Shown here piece by piece: positions 1-8,189 of a DNA stretch of 64,000 bases. The notes under the pieces were generated by a model. The model made no database searches. It was not told the origin of the DNA and saw nothing but the letters and a program-made list of their open reading frames with translations. Source of the DNA: Aurantimonas endophytica (lineage in GTDB: Bacteria > Pseudomonadota > Alphaproteobacteria > Rhizobiales > Rhizobiaceae); NCBI RefSeq assembly GCF_014196845.1, contig NZ_JACIEM010000001.1, forward strand, positions 124,001 through 188,000. Reading direction: 5' to 3'. Position 1 is the stretch's first letter. Every line of letters begins with the position of its first letter. A program made the position numbers and the translations under genes.

Positions 1-501
1 TTCGGCGACGGTGCGGGTGCCGTGGTGCTCGAGGCGGTCGAGATCGCCGAAACGGAGGAGCCGCGCGGCGTCCTCGTCTCGCGGCTGCGATCGGACGGCG
101 CGCACCAGTCCAAGCTCTATGTCGACGGCGGGCCTTCCACCACCGGCACGGTCGGCAAGCTGCGGATGGAAGGACGCGAGGTCTTCAAGCACGCCGTGGG
201 CATGATCACCGACGTGATCGAGCAATCGTTCGAGGCCGCGGGGATCGGACCCGACGACGTCGACTGGTTCGTGCCGCATCAGGCCAACCGGCGCATCATC
301 GACGCCTCCGCCAAGAAGCTCGGCATCGCGGCGGAAAAGGTGATCATCACCGTCGAGGGTCACGGCAACACGTCGGCTGCCTCGATTCCGCTCGCGCTCG
401 ACGTGGCGGTGCGCGATGGCCGCATCAAGACCGGGGACCTGGTGCTGCTCGAAGCGATGGGCGGCGGCTTCACCTGGGGCGCCGTTTTGGTCCGCTGGTA
501 A
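1..501 (+). CDS. fabH: 3-oxoacyl-ACP synthase III (FabH), C-terminal part
   Basis: The frame is open from the first base, so the 5' part lies outside the window. FabH condenses acetyl-CoA with malonyl-ACP to start fatty-acid synthesis in the cytosol. The fragment (about 166 residues) carries the second half of the thiolase fold: the VPHQANRR segment with the catalytic His and the [12 protein letters not shown] segment with the catalytic Asn. The active-site Cys is in the missing part. Ending with [13 protein letters not shown] is normal for the family, so the 3' end is intact. The order fabH, ihfA, merR is common in Hyphomicrobiales. Confidence 0.95.
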   Translation, partial: FGDGAGAVVLEAVEIAETEEPRGVLVSRLRSDGAHQSKLYVDGGPSTTGTVGKLRMEGREVFKHAVGMITDVIEQSFEAAGIGPDDVDWFVPHQANRRIIDASAKKLGIAAEKVIITVEGHGNTSAASIPLALDVAVRDGRIKTGDLVLLEAMGGGFTWGAVLVRW

Positions 502-607
502 ATATCGGGTCTTGATTCGACAGTCGTTTCGTCAGATTATCCCGCAACTTACGGCGTCAAAGAAACAATCCCAGCGCCGGCAACTTCCGGGCCATTAGGG
601 GGGACGA

Positions 608-946
608 ATGGGAGATAGAACTCTCACCAGGGCGGATCTTGCGGAAGCAGTGTTTCGCAGGATTGGCTTGTCCCGTACCGAATCGGCGCAGCTTGTCGAA
701 ATGGTGCTGGAAGAGATGTGCACGACCATCGCCGCCGGCGAATCGGTGAAGATCTCGTCCTTCGGATCCTTCCTCGTCCGCGACAAGAACGAGCGCGTGG
801 GCCGCAACCCGAAGACCGGCGAGGAAGTGCCGATCTCGCCCCGACGTGTCGCCGTTTTCAAGCCGTCCAACGTGCTCAAGGACCGCATCCTCGAGGCTCA
901 CGGCGAGCGGCGTGGCGACGTCGAAGTCATGAAGGCTGCGGAATAG
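608..946 (+). CDS. ihfA: Integration host factor subunit alpha
   Basis: A 112-residue HU/IHF-family DNA-bending protein that pairs with IhfB and acts in nucleoid structure, recombination and transcription. The start [16 protein letters not shown], the core [21 protein letters not shown] and the beta-arm [13 protein letters not shown] are all typical. A G-rich ribosome-binding site (GGGGGG) precedes the ATG. About ten residues extend past the usual IHF-alpha end, which is common in rhizobia. It lies 107 bp after fabH and 26 bp before the MerR gene, probably in one transcription unit. Confidence 0.97.
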   Translation: MGDRTLTRADLAEAVFRRIGLSRTESAQLVEMVLEEMCTTIAAGESVKISSFGSFLVRDKNERVGRNPKTGEEVPISPRRVAVFKPSNVLKDRILEAHGERRGDVEVMKAAE

Positions 947-972
947 CCGGTGCAGCCACGGACGCATCGCCG

Positions 973-1548
973 ATGACCGACAAGAGCGTCGACGCCTTCC
1001 GCACGATCAGCGAGGTCGCGGACGATCTCGACCTGCCGCAGCACGTGCTACGATTCTGGGAGACGCGGTTTCCGCAGATCAAGCCGATGAAGCGCGGCGG
1101 CGGTCGCCGCTATTATCGACCCGATGATGTCGAGTTGCTGCGCGGCATCCGCTACCTCCTCTACGTCAAGGGCTTCACCATCAAGGGTGTCCAGCGGATC
1201 CTCAAGGAGAACGGCCATCGCTTCGTCGTGGCCATCGGCTCCGGCGACACCGGCGCCATCGAGCAGATCCAGGCCGGGCGCAGCGCCGCTCCCGGCCAGG
1301 CCGAAGCGTCTGCGGGCGAGGTGCATCTCGACGATATCGACATCATCGCGGCTGAACCCCGGAAGATGGCGGCGGAGCCGAATGTCGAGACAGAGCGCAA
1401 GCCATCGAAGTCCTTTGCCGGACTGCTGCGGCGCGAGCCGGCATCCTCGGCGCCGTCTTCGGCCCTGACACGGGAAGCTGCGAAAGCGCTCGACGACGTC
1501 GTCATCCAGTTGCTGGAGTGCAAGCGCCTGCTCGACCAGGTTCGCTAG
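973..1548 (+). CDS. MerR-family transcriptional regulator
   Basis: A 191-residue protein. Residues about 8-80 form a MerR winged helix ([25 protein letters not shown], then [20 protein letters not shown]). The C-terminal part (90-191) is poorly conserved and Ala/Glu-rich, ending in a short helix; no metal-binding Cys cluster or drug-binding domain is seen, so the ligand is unknown. The start is the ATG after ihfA; upstream sequence in this frame overlaps ihfA and is not coding. A MerR gene behind ihfA is a conserved alphaproteobacterial arrangement of unknown purpose. Confidence 0.9.
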   Translation: MTDKSVDAFRTISEVADDLDLPQHVLRFWETRFPQIKPMKRGGGRRYYRPDDVELLRGIRYLLYVKGFTIKGVQRILKENGHRFVVAIGSGDTGAIEQIQAGRSAAPGQAEASAGEVHLDDIDIIAAEPRKMAAEPNVETERKPSKSFAGLLRREPASSAPSSALTREAAKALDDVVIQLLECKRLLDQVR

Positions 1549-1587
1549 GCGTCGGCGCAGATCGGGCCTCCCCTCGGAGTGGCGCTG

Positions 1588-2610
1588 CTAGGCTGCCGAG
1601 ACGCCGCTTCTTCGCAGCGGCGTCGCCGTGTTGCGGGCACGCAGGATCTCCTCCCAGCGCAGCGCATGCGCGACGATCGTCTCCAGGTCGTCGTAGCGTG
1701 GCGACCATCCCAACTCGCGTCGGGCGAGGTCGGAATTGGCGACGATCGCCACCGCATCGCCTGGCCGTCGATCCTGCAGCCTGACGTCGAAATCCCGCCC
1801 GGCGACCCGCTTTACCGCATCGATCACCTCGAGCACCGAATAGCCGCTGCCGTAGCCGCAATTGGCGACGAGGTTGCCGCCGCCGGCGCGCAGCCGCTGC
1901 AATGCGAGGTAATGCGCCTCGACCAGGTCGCTGACATGGATGTAGTCGCGGATGCAGGTGCCGTCCGGGGTCGGATAGTCGGTGCCGAAGACCGTCATGT
2001 GGTCGCGCTTGCCGGTCGCCGCTTCAGCCGCGACCTTGATCAGATGCGTCGCACCTTCCGTGGACTGGCCGATGCGGCCTTCCGGGTCCGCCCCCGCGAC
2101 GTTGAAATAGCGAAGGGCCGCATAGCGCAGACCGTGCGCCGCCGCCGCGTCGCGCAGCATCATCTCTGTCATCAGCTTGGAGGTGCCGTAAGGCGATTCC
2201 GGCAACAGGGCGGCGCCCTCCCGCACCGGTATCTCGGCCGGGCTTCCGTACACCGCTGCCGTCGAGGAGAAGATGAAGCCCGAAACGCCCGATCGCACGG
2301 CGCTCTCGATGAGACTGCGGGAAGCGACCGTGTTGTTGAGATAGTAGGCGAGGGGGTCGGCGACCGATTCCGACACGATGATCGATCCGGCGAAATGGAT
2401 GACGGCGTCGACGGCATGCTCGCGCATCGCCGCCTGGATCAGGTCCTGATCGGCGATGTCGGCAACGATGAGTTCTGCCTCCGCGGGAACCGCCCAGTCG
2501 AAGCCGGTGCTCAACCGGTCGACGACCACGACGGACTCTCCCGCCTCGACCAGCTTCCAGGCCATGTGGCTGCCAATATAGCCGGCGCCGCCGGTGACCA
2601 TCACTGCCAT
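1588..2610 (-). CDS. galE: UDP-glucose 4-epimerase
   Basis: A 340-residue extended SDR that interconverts UDP-glucose and UDP-galactose, supplying galactosyl donors for exopolysaccharide and LPS. The NAD-binding motif GGAGYIGSH is at residues 7-15, and the catalytic YGTSK (YxxxK) lies near residue 150. A clear AAGGA ribosome-binding site precedes the ATG. It follows the phosphohexomutase gene by about 60 bp on the same strand, so the two are probably co-transcribed for sugar-nucleotide supply to the polysaccharide loci nearby. Confidence 0.93.
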   Translation of the reverse strand: MAVMVTGGAGYIGSHMAWKLVEAGESVVVVDRLSTGFDWAVPAEAELIVADIADQDLIQAAMREHAVDAVIHFAGSIIVSESVADPLAYYLNNTVASRSLIESAVRSGVSGFIFSSTAAVYGSPAEIPVREGAALLPESPYGTSKLMTEMMLRDAAAAHGLRYAALRYFNVAGADPEGRIGQSTEGATHLIKVAAEAATGKRDHMTVFGTDYPTPDGTCIRDYIHVSDLVEAHYLALQRLRAGGGNLVANCGYGSGYSVLEVIDAVKRVAGRDFDVRLQDRRPGDAVAIVANSDLARRELGWSPRYDDLETIVAHALRWEEILRARNTATPLRRSGVSAA

Positions 2611-2669
2611 CTCGGATCCTTCAGTGCGTCTCGTCGGCGCGGCCTGCGGCAGCGACGGCCATCACAGCG

Positions 2670-4091
2670 CTAGGCGACTTCGTCGCCGGCACGCTCCAGT
2701 CCCCATGCCAGTAGCCGTGCTGCGTCGGCCTCGGTGGCGGCCTCGACGTAGCAGCGCAGCTCCGGCGCATTGCCGGAGGCACGGAAATGGATGGAGCTGC
2801 CGTCGGCGAGCAGCGTGCGCACGCCGTCGATCGTATCGACGGCGGTGACGGTCCCGACCGGCGCAAAGAACTCCCGCCGGAAATCCTCTTCCCCCGACAG
2901 GCGCGCCAGGAATGCCGCGCTGCGCTCACCGGGTATGTTCGCCAGCCTGTGGGCAGCCGCGTGGCCCGCCCCGAGTTCACTTACGAGTTCGCTCAGCTTC
3001 TTGCCGCGCTCGCGCGCCTCGGCGAGGACGGCGATGATCGGCAGGACCGCGTCGCGCGTCGGCAGGGCCGCCAATGTCGCGCCCTCGAGCACCACGTCGG
3101 AATACAGCAGGAATCCGCCATTCGCCTCGAAGCCGGCGATCCGCTCGGCGCCGTCCGCGGCAGCAGCCGCCATGCCGGCGATGACGAAGGGCGAGCCGAC
3201 GCGGGTGCGCTCGACGCGCTCGGCGATTCCGGCCTGTTCGATCGACGCACTCGAGGTGACGGGCGTCACGATCGTCGTCAGACCCAGGTGCCGGGCGGTC
3301 AGCAGTCCGATCAGATCGCCCCTGAGCAGCGTGCCGCGCTCGTCGGCCATCAGCGGCCGGTCGGCATCGCCATCGGTGGAGACGATCGCGTCGAAGGCGC
3401 CCGCGCTCGTCCATTCCGCGATGCTGGCGATGTCTTCCGGCCGATGCGCCTCCGTATCGACGGGGATGAAGCGATCGGAGCGGGCCAGGGCCGTCGGCTG
3501 CGCGCCCAGCCGCTTGAGCAGCCGCATCAGGAGGTCGCGGGCGACCGAACTGTGCTGGTAGACGCCGATCCGCATCCCCGCCAGGGCGTCGGGCAGGAAG
3601 CAATCGAGGTAGCGCTGCTCGTATTCGTCGAGCCCGGTCGTGTCCTCGGCTATGGACGGAGCCTGCAGCGGGCGCTCGACCACGCCCATCGCATGGAAGG
3701 CCGAGAGGATGCCCGCTTCGTCCGCCTTGGTGATCTCGCCGTCGCGGCCGTAGAATTTCAGGCCGTTGCGATCGTCCGGGATGTGGCTGCCGGTGACCAT
3801 GATGGCCGGGCAGCCCTCGCGCAGCGAACGGAAGGCCAGGGCCGGCGTCGGTAGGGGCCCACAATCGATGGCGGTAAATCCGGCGACTTCGGCGGCAGCG
3901 GCACAGTCGGCGAGGATCTCCGGACTGCTGCCCCGAAGGTCCCGGCCGAGATAGACGACCGTCGGGGCGCCGGCCTTGTCCGACGCGGCGACATGGCGCA
4001 GGAACGCCAGCGCATAGGCAAAGCTCGGTCCGCCGACGAGGTCGGAAACCAGGCCGCGCAATCCGCTGGTGCCGAATTTCAGCGTATCCAT
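2670..4091 (-). CDS. Phosphohexomutase (phosphomannomutase/phosphoglucomutase family)
   Basis: A 473-residue alpha-D-phosphohexomutase that moves phosphate between C6 and C1 of a hexose. Visible motifs are the start FGTSGLRGLV, the phosphoserine loop TGSHIPDDRNG (Ser near residue 102) and the metal-binding loop STDGDADRP. The ATG at 4091 has a GGGGGA ribosome-binding site; an in-frame TTG five codons earlier overlaps that site and is unlikely. Substrate choice (mannose or glucose) cannot be read from sequence; the neighbouring galE fits a sugar-nucleotide pathway. Confidence 0.88.
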   Translation of the reverse strand: MDTLKFGTSGLRGLVSDLVGGPSFAYALAFLRHVAASDKAGAPTVVYLGRDLRGSSPEILADCAAAAEVAGFTAIDCGPLPTPALAFRSLREGCPAIMVTGSHIPDDRNGLKFYGRDGEITKADEAGILSAFHAMGVVERPLQAPSIAEDTTGLDEYEQRYLDCFLPDALAGMRIGVYQHSSVARDLLMRLLKRLGAQPTALARSDRFIPVDTEAHRPEDIASIAEWTSAGAFDAIVSTDGDADRPLMADERGTLLRGDLIGLLTARHLGLTTIVTPVTSSASIEQAGIAERVERTRVGSPFVIAGMAAAAADGAERIAGFEANGGFLLYSDVVLEGATLAALPTRDAVLPIIAVLAEARERGKKLSELVSELGAGHAAAHRLANIPGERSAAFLARLSGEEDFRREFFAPVGTVTAVDTIDGVRTLLADGSSIHFRASGNAPELRCYVEAATEADAARLLAWGLERAGDEVA

Positions 4092-4300
4092 CGCGTTGTC
4101 CCCCAATGGCCTGCAGGATCAGCCGGCGAAGCGGCCGACGCGGGTACCGGTCAGGTCTTTGGCCGGCTCGCACACGGGAGGTTCGTTATCGGGTCTTCGG
4201 CCTGCCCGGAAGAGGAAAATGCCGAGTTCCGGCATATCCCTCTTCCTTCGTCGGAAGGCTCTTGCGTCCGAACCCCGTTTTCTCTAGGGCTTTTGGCTGT

Positions 4301-4377
4301 CGGAGCGTAGCGCAGCCTGGTAGCGCACTTGGATGGGGTCCAAGGGGTCGGAGGTTCGAATCCTCTCGCTCCGACCA
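4301..4377 (+). tRNA. tRNA-Pro (anticodon GGG)
   Basis: A 77-base cloverleaf with encoded CCA. The acceptor stem pairs CGGAGCG with CGCTCCG. The anticodon stem is CTTGG/CCAAG around loop ATGGGGT, giving anticodon GGG. The T-arm is GGAGG-TTCGAAT-CCTCT and the D-arm carries GCGC/GCGC around AGCCTGGTA. It reads proline CCC/CCU codons, which suits the GC-rich coding style of the window. Confidence 0.97.
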
Positions 4378-4493
4378 ATAATCCCAGGCCCGCAGTTTTC
4401 TCGCTAGGCTCTCCCCAGCAGCCTTCTTGTCTGCGGCCAGCCGCCGTCTGGCCACCGTTCAGCAGCGTCGATCAGCCTGGAAGCCGCTGGTCT

Positions 4494-4793
4494 TCAGCCG
4501 GTATAGTCCTCGTCATCCCCACTCGCATGGTCCTCGGCCTGTTGGCGCACCGCCTCCTCCAGGGGGGCCAGCCCGTCGATAGTGTCTTCGTAGCCATCGT
4601 CTTCGAGGGCTTGGCTGGACGTGACGCTTGCTGGCTGCGTGCCGACGTCGAGCCTCACGGCGTCGTCGGCCTCGAGCGAATTCGGGTCGACGTCGACCGA
4701 CTCGGAAGCCTCCCGCTCGGCGCTCTCGAGGAGCGCACGGTCGGATTCGGTCAGTTCGGCGGCGGCGGCTGCATCGTCTCTGATGTCCGACAT
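4494..4793 (-). CDS. Small acidic hypothetical protein
   Basis: A 99-residue protein of unknown function, very rich in Asp, Glu, Ala and Ser and probably disordered. No signal peptide, membrane helix or known domain is visible. The ATG at 4793 is preferred over an upstream GTG because AGGAG sits eight bases before it. It starts a few bases after the end of the DUF2934 gene, which strongly suggests translational coupling and a shared role. Confidence 0.6.
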   Translation of the reverse strand: MSDIRDDAAAAAELTESDRALLESAEREASESVDVDPNSLEADDAVRLDVGTQPASVTSSQALEDDGYEDTIDGLAPLEEAVRQQAEDHASGDDEDYTG

Positions 4794-4795
4794 TT

Positions 4796-5128
4796 TCACT
4801 TCTCCTTGGGCGACCGCCCGCCCATATCCGGTTGCAACGGGCTGGCGTCCGCGTCCTGCGCCGCGGCCTGTCGCCTCGGCACGCTCCGGCCGTCGCCAAG
4901 ATCGGTGAGTTCCGGCACGTCGCCATGGCTCTCGACGGCAATCAACGGCTCGACCGTGTCTTCGACCGTTTCCTCGAGCGGCCGCAAAGTGCTGCTGTAG
5001 GAGTCCTCCAGCGCGACGATCTCCCGCGCTTCCATCCAGTGGCGTTCAGCGCGGCCTTCCGGCCGGTTCTCGCTTTCCCACAACGCGTGCGCCTTGGCGC
5101 GAACGCGGTCTTCGTCCAGATCGCTCAT
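4796..5128 (-). CDS. DUF2934 domain small protein
   Basis: A 110-residue protein. The N-terminal third (about residues 4-40: RVRAKAHALWESENRPEGRAE then RHWMEA) matches the DUF2934 pattern of short alphaproteobacterial proteins of unknown function. The rest is acidic and low in complexity, resembling the gene that follows. An AAGGA ribosome-binding site precedes the ATG. DUF2934 genes often occur in stress-related loci, but nothing here proves that. The pair with the acidic gene downstream looks like a two-gene operon. Confidence 0.75.
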   Translation of the reverse strand: MSDLDEDRVRAKAHALWESENRPEGRAERHWMEAREIVALEDSYSSTLRPLEETVEDTVEPLIAVESHGDVPELTDLGDGRSVPRRQAAAQDADASPLQPDMGGRSPKEK

Positions 5129-5457
5129 CTTGATCCTTGTCGCTTGATCGCACACCGGGCCGCGTCTTCGGCCGCAAGGCAGGATCCAGCCCGGTGCTCT
5201 CGCTCGGTTAATAGCCGGGGCGGAATGTCGTTCCGCGCGAAGACCTTAGCTGGCACAAATCGCGACGCGTCCAGCTGCCTTGCGGAAGGCGACTGCGAAG
5301 CGGCAACTGACGGACGCGCAGCCCGCGCCGTGAGGCGACGCTCTCGACGAGGCATCGTCCGCGCCGTTCCGAAGCGGGGTACTGCGGCCGGGGACCGGGA
5401 TCCCAATGCGCTCCTGGCAAATCGTCCGTTACCCAAGTCCGCGTCGCCCGGCCGCGG
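5129..5457. other. Gene-free stretch upstream of the DUF2934 gene
   Basis: No convincing gene lies in these 329 bases; open frames are Arg/Ala-rich and lack ribosome-binding sites. On the minus strand a GGAAC at 5234-5230 is followed after 16 bases by TATT, and another GGAAC at 5370-5366 by CGTC after 16 bases. Both are partial matches to the EcfG general-stress promoter (GGAAC-N16/17-CGTT) and point toward the DUF2934 gene. The -10 parts are imperfect, so this is only a suggestion. Confidence 0.3.
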
Positions 5458-6189
5458 TCATGGGCCGTAGGCGACCCAGCCCCTGAACGTGAATCCGGCG
5501 TAGAAGAGATCGACGCCCTCGAAGCCGGCATCGCGGAGTAGGGCGTGGTCTTCTTCCGGCGACAAGGCGGGCAATCGCTCGCCGATCGCCGCAATCGCAC
5601 CCGACATCTGTGCGGCGGGCATGCCCGATTCCAACGCGAAGGCCGCGAAGCGCTCCAGCCAGAGCGCCTTGCCCTTGGGGTCCTGCGGGAAGCTGTGATG
5701 CGCAACGACGAAGGGGGCACCGGGCGCGAGGCGCCGTTTGACCTCGATCAGCGTGCGCAGGCGCTCCTCACGGGGAAGGAAGTGCAGGGTCAGGAGGCAG
5801 GTCGCACCGTCGAACGGGCCCTCCGGAGCCATGTCGATCGTGCCTTCGTGCAGCCGAACGCGAGGGGCGAGGGGACCGAGGATACGCCTGGCCAGCTCCA
5901 GCATCGCCGCCGAGGGATCGACGCCGTCGAACCGCCACCCGGGCCTGAACGAAGCGAAGGCCTGCAACTCCAGCCCGCCGCCCGCTCCGAGCACCAGGAT
6001 GCGGCCGTCCTCCGCCACCCGCTCGGCGAGCAGCAGCGCCGTCATCCGATGCAGGTGCTCGAAGCCGGGCACCATTCGCACCGGATTCTGGGCATAGCGC
6101 GCGACCGCTTCGGGATCGGAGAACGGCGACGCTTGTTCGAGCCCACCCCTGCCGGCGAGTGCCTCGGCGGGCGCAGCTTTCCTGGCCAT
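5458..6189 (-). CDS. SAM-dependent class I methyltransferase
   Basis: A 243-residue Rossmann-type methyltransferase. The SAM-binding motif I is ILVLGAGGGLELQAF, followed by the acidic motif II (FDGVDPSAAMLELAR) and a TCLLTLHFLP motif IV. The substrate is unknown. The ATG at 6189 follows a GGGACGGA ribosome-binding site and starts seven bases after the stop of the flavoprotein gene, so the two are translated from one message. Methyltransferases of this kind often accompany Rrf2 regulators and thioredoxin-reductase-like proteins; the grouping suggests a detoxification or redox-stress role. Confidence 0.85.
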   Translation of the reverse strand: MARKAAPAEALAGRGGLEQASPFSDPEAVARYAQNPVRMVPGFEHLHRMTALLLAERVAEDGRILVLGAGGGLELQAFASFRPGWRFDGVDPSAAMLELARRILGPLAPRVRLHEGTIDMAPEGPFDGATCLLTLHFLPREERLRTLIEVKRRLAPGAPFVVAHHSFPQDPKGKALWLERFAAFALESGMPAAQMSGAIAAIGERLPALSPEEDHALLRDAGFEGVDLFYAGFTFRGWVAYGP

Positions 6190-6196
6190 TCCGTCC

Positions 6197-7093
6197 CTAT
6201 CCGAACACGAGCGAACGGTGAAGGGCGACGCCCGCCGTGACCCCGTCGCTCGCCGCCCAGGCAACACTGTGCGGGGCGCGGGCGATGTCGCCGGCGGCGA
6301 AGACGCCGGGGATAGTCGTCATCCTGTCTGCGTCCGTCTGGATCAGTGGACCGAGCGGTCCCTCGACGATCGCGCAGCCGAGCCGCCCCGCGAGGTCGCT
6401 GTTCAGCCGCGTCGGCGCCGCGATGTAGAGCGCCTCGAGCGACAACTCGCGGCCATCGCCGAGGGCGATGTGCGTGAGAGTGCCTTCGTTCCCCTCAAGT
6501 GCGAGCACGGGCGCCGGCTCGATCCGCACGCCGCGTCGCGCCAGCTCGTCCTGCGTCGCCGCGTCCGGCATCTCCTTGCCGTCGAGGAACAGTGTCGTCG
6601 GCCCCCATTCGGCGATCAGCATCGCCTGGTGCGTCGAGTGCGGCGCGGTGTGGAGGACGCCGAGGCGTTGCCCGGCAAACTCGTAGCCATGGCAATAGGG
6701 GCAATGGAGCACGCTCCGGCCCCAGCGCTCGCGCAAACCCGGAACGTCGGGCAATAGGTCGGTCAGGCCGAAGGCCAGGACGAGCCTCGCAGCCTCCAGC
6801 GTCTCGCCGCGGTCTAGGACAACGGCGAAGCCATCGTCGGTTCGGCGGGCATCGAGGGCGGTCGCCGCGATGAGCGACAGGCCTTCATAAGCGGCAAGCT
6901 GCTGGCGCGCGGCCGACAGGATGGCGCCGGGATTCGAGCCGTCCTGTGCAAGGAAGCCGTGGGAATGGGCCGCGAAGCGGTTGCGGGGCGCACCCGCATC
7001 GATCACCGCCACCGACCGGCGTCCGCGGGCGATGTAGGTGGCGGCGGACAGGCCGGCGAAACTGCCCCCGACGACGATGGCGTCATGCCGCAT
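6197..7093 (-). CDS. FAD-dependent dithiol oxidoreductase, thioredoxin reductase/GliT-like
   Basis: A 298-residue two-domain flavoprotein. FAD binding: GGSFAG at residues 9-14 and GVFAAGDIA near 263-271. The redox-active CPYC is at 131-134. The place where thioredoxin reductases carry the NADPH motif GxGxxA reads GVLHTAPHSTHQA instead, so use of NADPH is doubtful; some GliT-type dithiol oxidases share this trait. The first 11 bases overlap the end of the Rrf2 regulator gene, implying co-transcription and control by that regulator. It differs clearly from the housekeeping trxB at 42 kb. Confidence 0.85.
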   Translation of the reverse strand: MRHDAIVVGGSFAGLSAATYIARGRRSVAVIDAGAPRNRFAAHSHGFLAQDGSNPGAILSAARQQLAAYEGLSLIAATALDARRTDDGFAVVLDRGETLEAARLVLAFGLTDLLPDVPGLRERWGRSVLHCPYCHGYEFAGQRLGVLHTAPHSTHQAMLIAEWGPTTLFLDGKEMPDAATQDELARRGVRIEPAPVLALEGNEGTLTHIALGDGRELSLEALYIAAPTRLNSDLAGRLGCAIVEGPLGPLIQTDADRMTTIPGVFAAGDIARAPHSVAWAASDGVTAGVALHRSLVFG

Positions 7094-7550
7094 GGATTTC
7101 GTCCTTGAAGTCGCAATGGCTGCTGCGCCGCGCCATGCGAGCGTGGAAGTCGGCGCTGAGGGCGGCCAGCGTCACTTCGCCGAGGCGATCGAGAAGCAGG
7201 GCTTCGGCGCGCGCGAAGCTGTCGTCCATCGCCGCGTTGACCGCTTCCTCGACGAGGCAACCAGGAGCCTCGGTGCGGTTGCCCATCGCGAAGATGCCGG
7301 GCGAGCCGAGCGCCTCGTAGACGTCCCGCAGCGTCACGGTGGCGAGGTCCTTCGCGATGGTCCAGCCGCCCCCGTGCCCCTTCCCGGAACGCACGAGACC
7401 CTGCTCGCGCAATCCGGCCATGGTACGGCGGATGACGACGGGATTCGTCCGCATGGCCTTGGCAAGATGCTCGGAAGTGATCGGGCCGTCGGCCTCGGCC
7501 ATGTGGAGGAGGACGTGCAGGACGCCCGACAATCGGCTGTCTCTTTTCAT
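7083..7550 (-). CDS. Rrf2-family transcriptional regulator
   Basis: A 155-residue protein with an N-terminal Rrf2 winged helix (SGVLHVLLHMAEADGPITSEHLA, NPVVIRRTM, GGGWTIAKDLATVTLRDVYEAL). It has only two Cys (98 and 146), not the three-Cys cluster of iron-sulfur members such as IscR or NsrR, so it is more like the YwnA group. The chosen ATG lies inside a 29-bp palindrome and has no Shine-Dalgarno sequence, so the message may be leaderless. It overlaps the flavoprotein gene by 11 bases and is probably autoregulated. Confidence 0.88.
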   Translation of the reverse strand: MKRDSRLSGVLHVLLHMAEADGPITSEHLAKAMRTNPVVIRRTMAGLREQGLVRSGKGHGGGWTIAKDLATVTLRDVYEALGSPGIFAMGNRTEAPGCLVEEAVNAAMDDSFARAEALLLDRLGEVTLAALSADFHARMARRSSHCDFKDEIHAA

Positions 7551-7573
7551 GAAACAAAAGATGTTACATGAAA
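7545..7573 (-). promoter_or_regulatory. Palindromic operator over the rrf2 start codon
   Basis: Two 12-base arms, TTTCATGAAACA and TGTTACATGAAA, flank a 5-base spacer; 11 of 12 positions pair. It covers the start codon at 7550 and the bases just upstream, where a promoter or leader is expected. A dyad at this place next to an Rrf2 gene is best explained as its own operator. Binding is inferred, not shown. Confidence 0.65.
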
Positions 7574-8189
7574 GCAGCCGTGTCAAGTCGCGAGACGTAT
7601 TGCCTGCTCGCGACAGCCGCAGCATTCTCGGCAATCGGGCGATAGCTAAAGCGTGTCGTCGAATCCGGCGCGTGCTTCACGCCGCAGCTGAACGCAATCC
7701 ACGACCTTCGGGTAAGCGGCCGCCACTGCGGCAGTTCATTGCCGTCCGCGACGGTCATAGTCGGTTGCCTGCTGGCAGTCCCGGTCCAGGATCTCGAACG
7801 CCGTCCGCTCTTCGGGGAACCTGTGTGTCTCCCGATCATCTCGCCGAACGGGCCGAGAAATCGCGGAACTGACGGCTTGCACGTTCCTCCGGCCGCGATA
7901 CGCCGCGGACGATGCGCTGGGAGCAGTTTGGCGAGTAGCCATCCTTCCACCTCCATCGGTTGAGAAGGCAAAACGCGGCAGTCGCTGAACGTGTTCCGGT
8001 GCGATCTGACGGTCGAACGGCGTTCCACGGCGGTTTGTCAGACAGGTCGAAAGCGGCCGCGCGACCTCGGTGGATGGACCCGAAACTGTCTGCCATAGTC
8101 GGGCCAACATGAATGGGGCTGCGCTGGGGAAACCTCGCGCCCGTGCCGGACAGGATGCGGTCTGCGGCAGCCTGAGCGAAAGGACTGTC
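7574..8189. other. Largely gene-free stretch between rrf2 and cysQ-like gene
   Basis: This 616-base gap contains the divergent promoters for the rrf2 operon and the phosphatase gene. Open frames in it are Arg/Ser/Pro-rich and do not resemble known proteins, apart from one weak small-gene candidate at 7736-7942. No tRNA, terminator or repeat was seen. It may include decayed coding sequence. Confidence 0.4.
7736..7942 (-). CDS. Possible small Arg-rich protein
   Basis: A 68-codon frame is listed only because its ATG is preceded by a strong GGAGGTGGAAGG ribosome-binding site with suitable spacing. The product (start MATRQTAPSASSAAYRG, end DYDRRGRQ) is Arg/Asp-rich with no recognised domain, signal peptide or membrane helix. 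A second frame overlaps it on the same strand. It could equally be non-coding. Confidence 0.25.
   Translation of the reverse strand: MATRQTAPSASSAAYRGRRNVQAVSSAISRPVRRDDRETHRFPEERTAFEILDRDCQQATDYDRRGRQ

Noticed and set aside
1579-2673. 364-codon plus-strand frame opposite galE
   Set aside because: Antisense shadow of galE; galE carries all its motifs and a good ribosome-binding site.
5125-5436. 103-codon minus-strand frame in the gap upstream of the DUF2934 gene
   Set aside because: Arg/Ala/Ser-rich with no ribosome-binding site and no family resemblance; it runs into the DUF2934 start.
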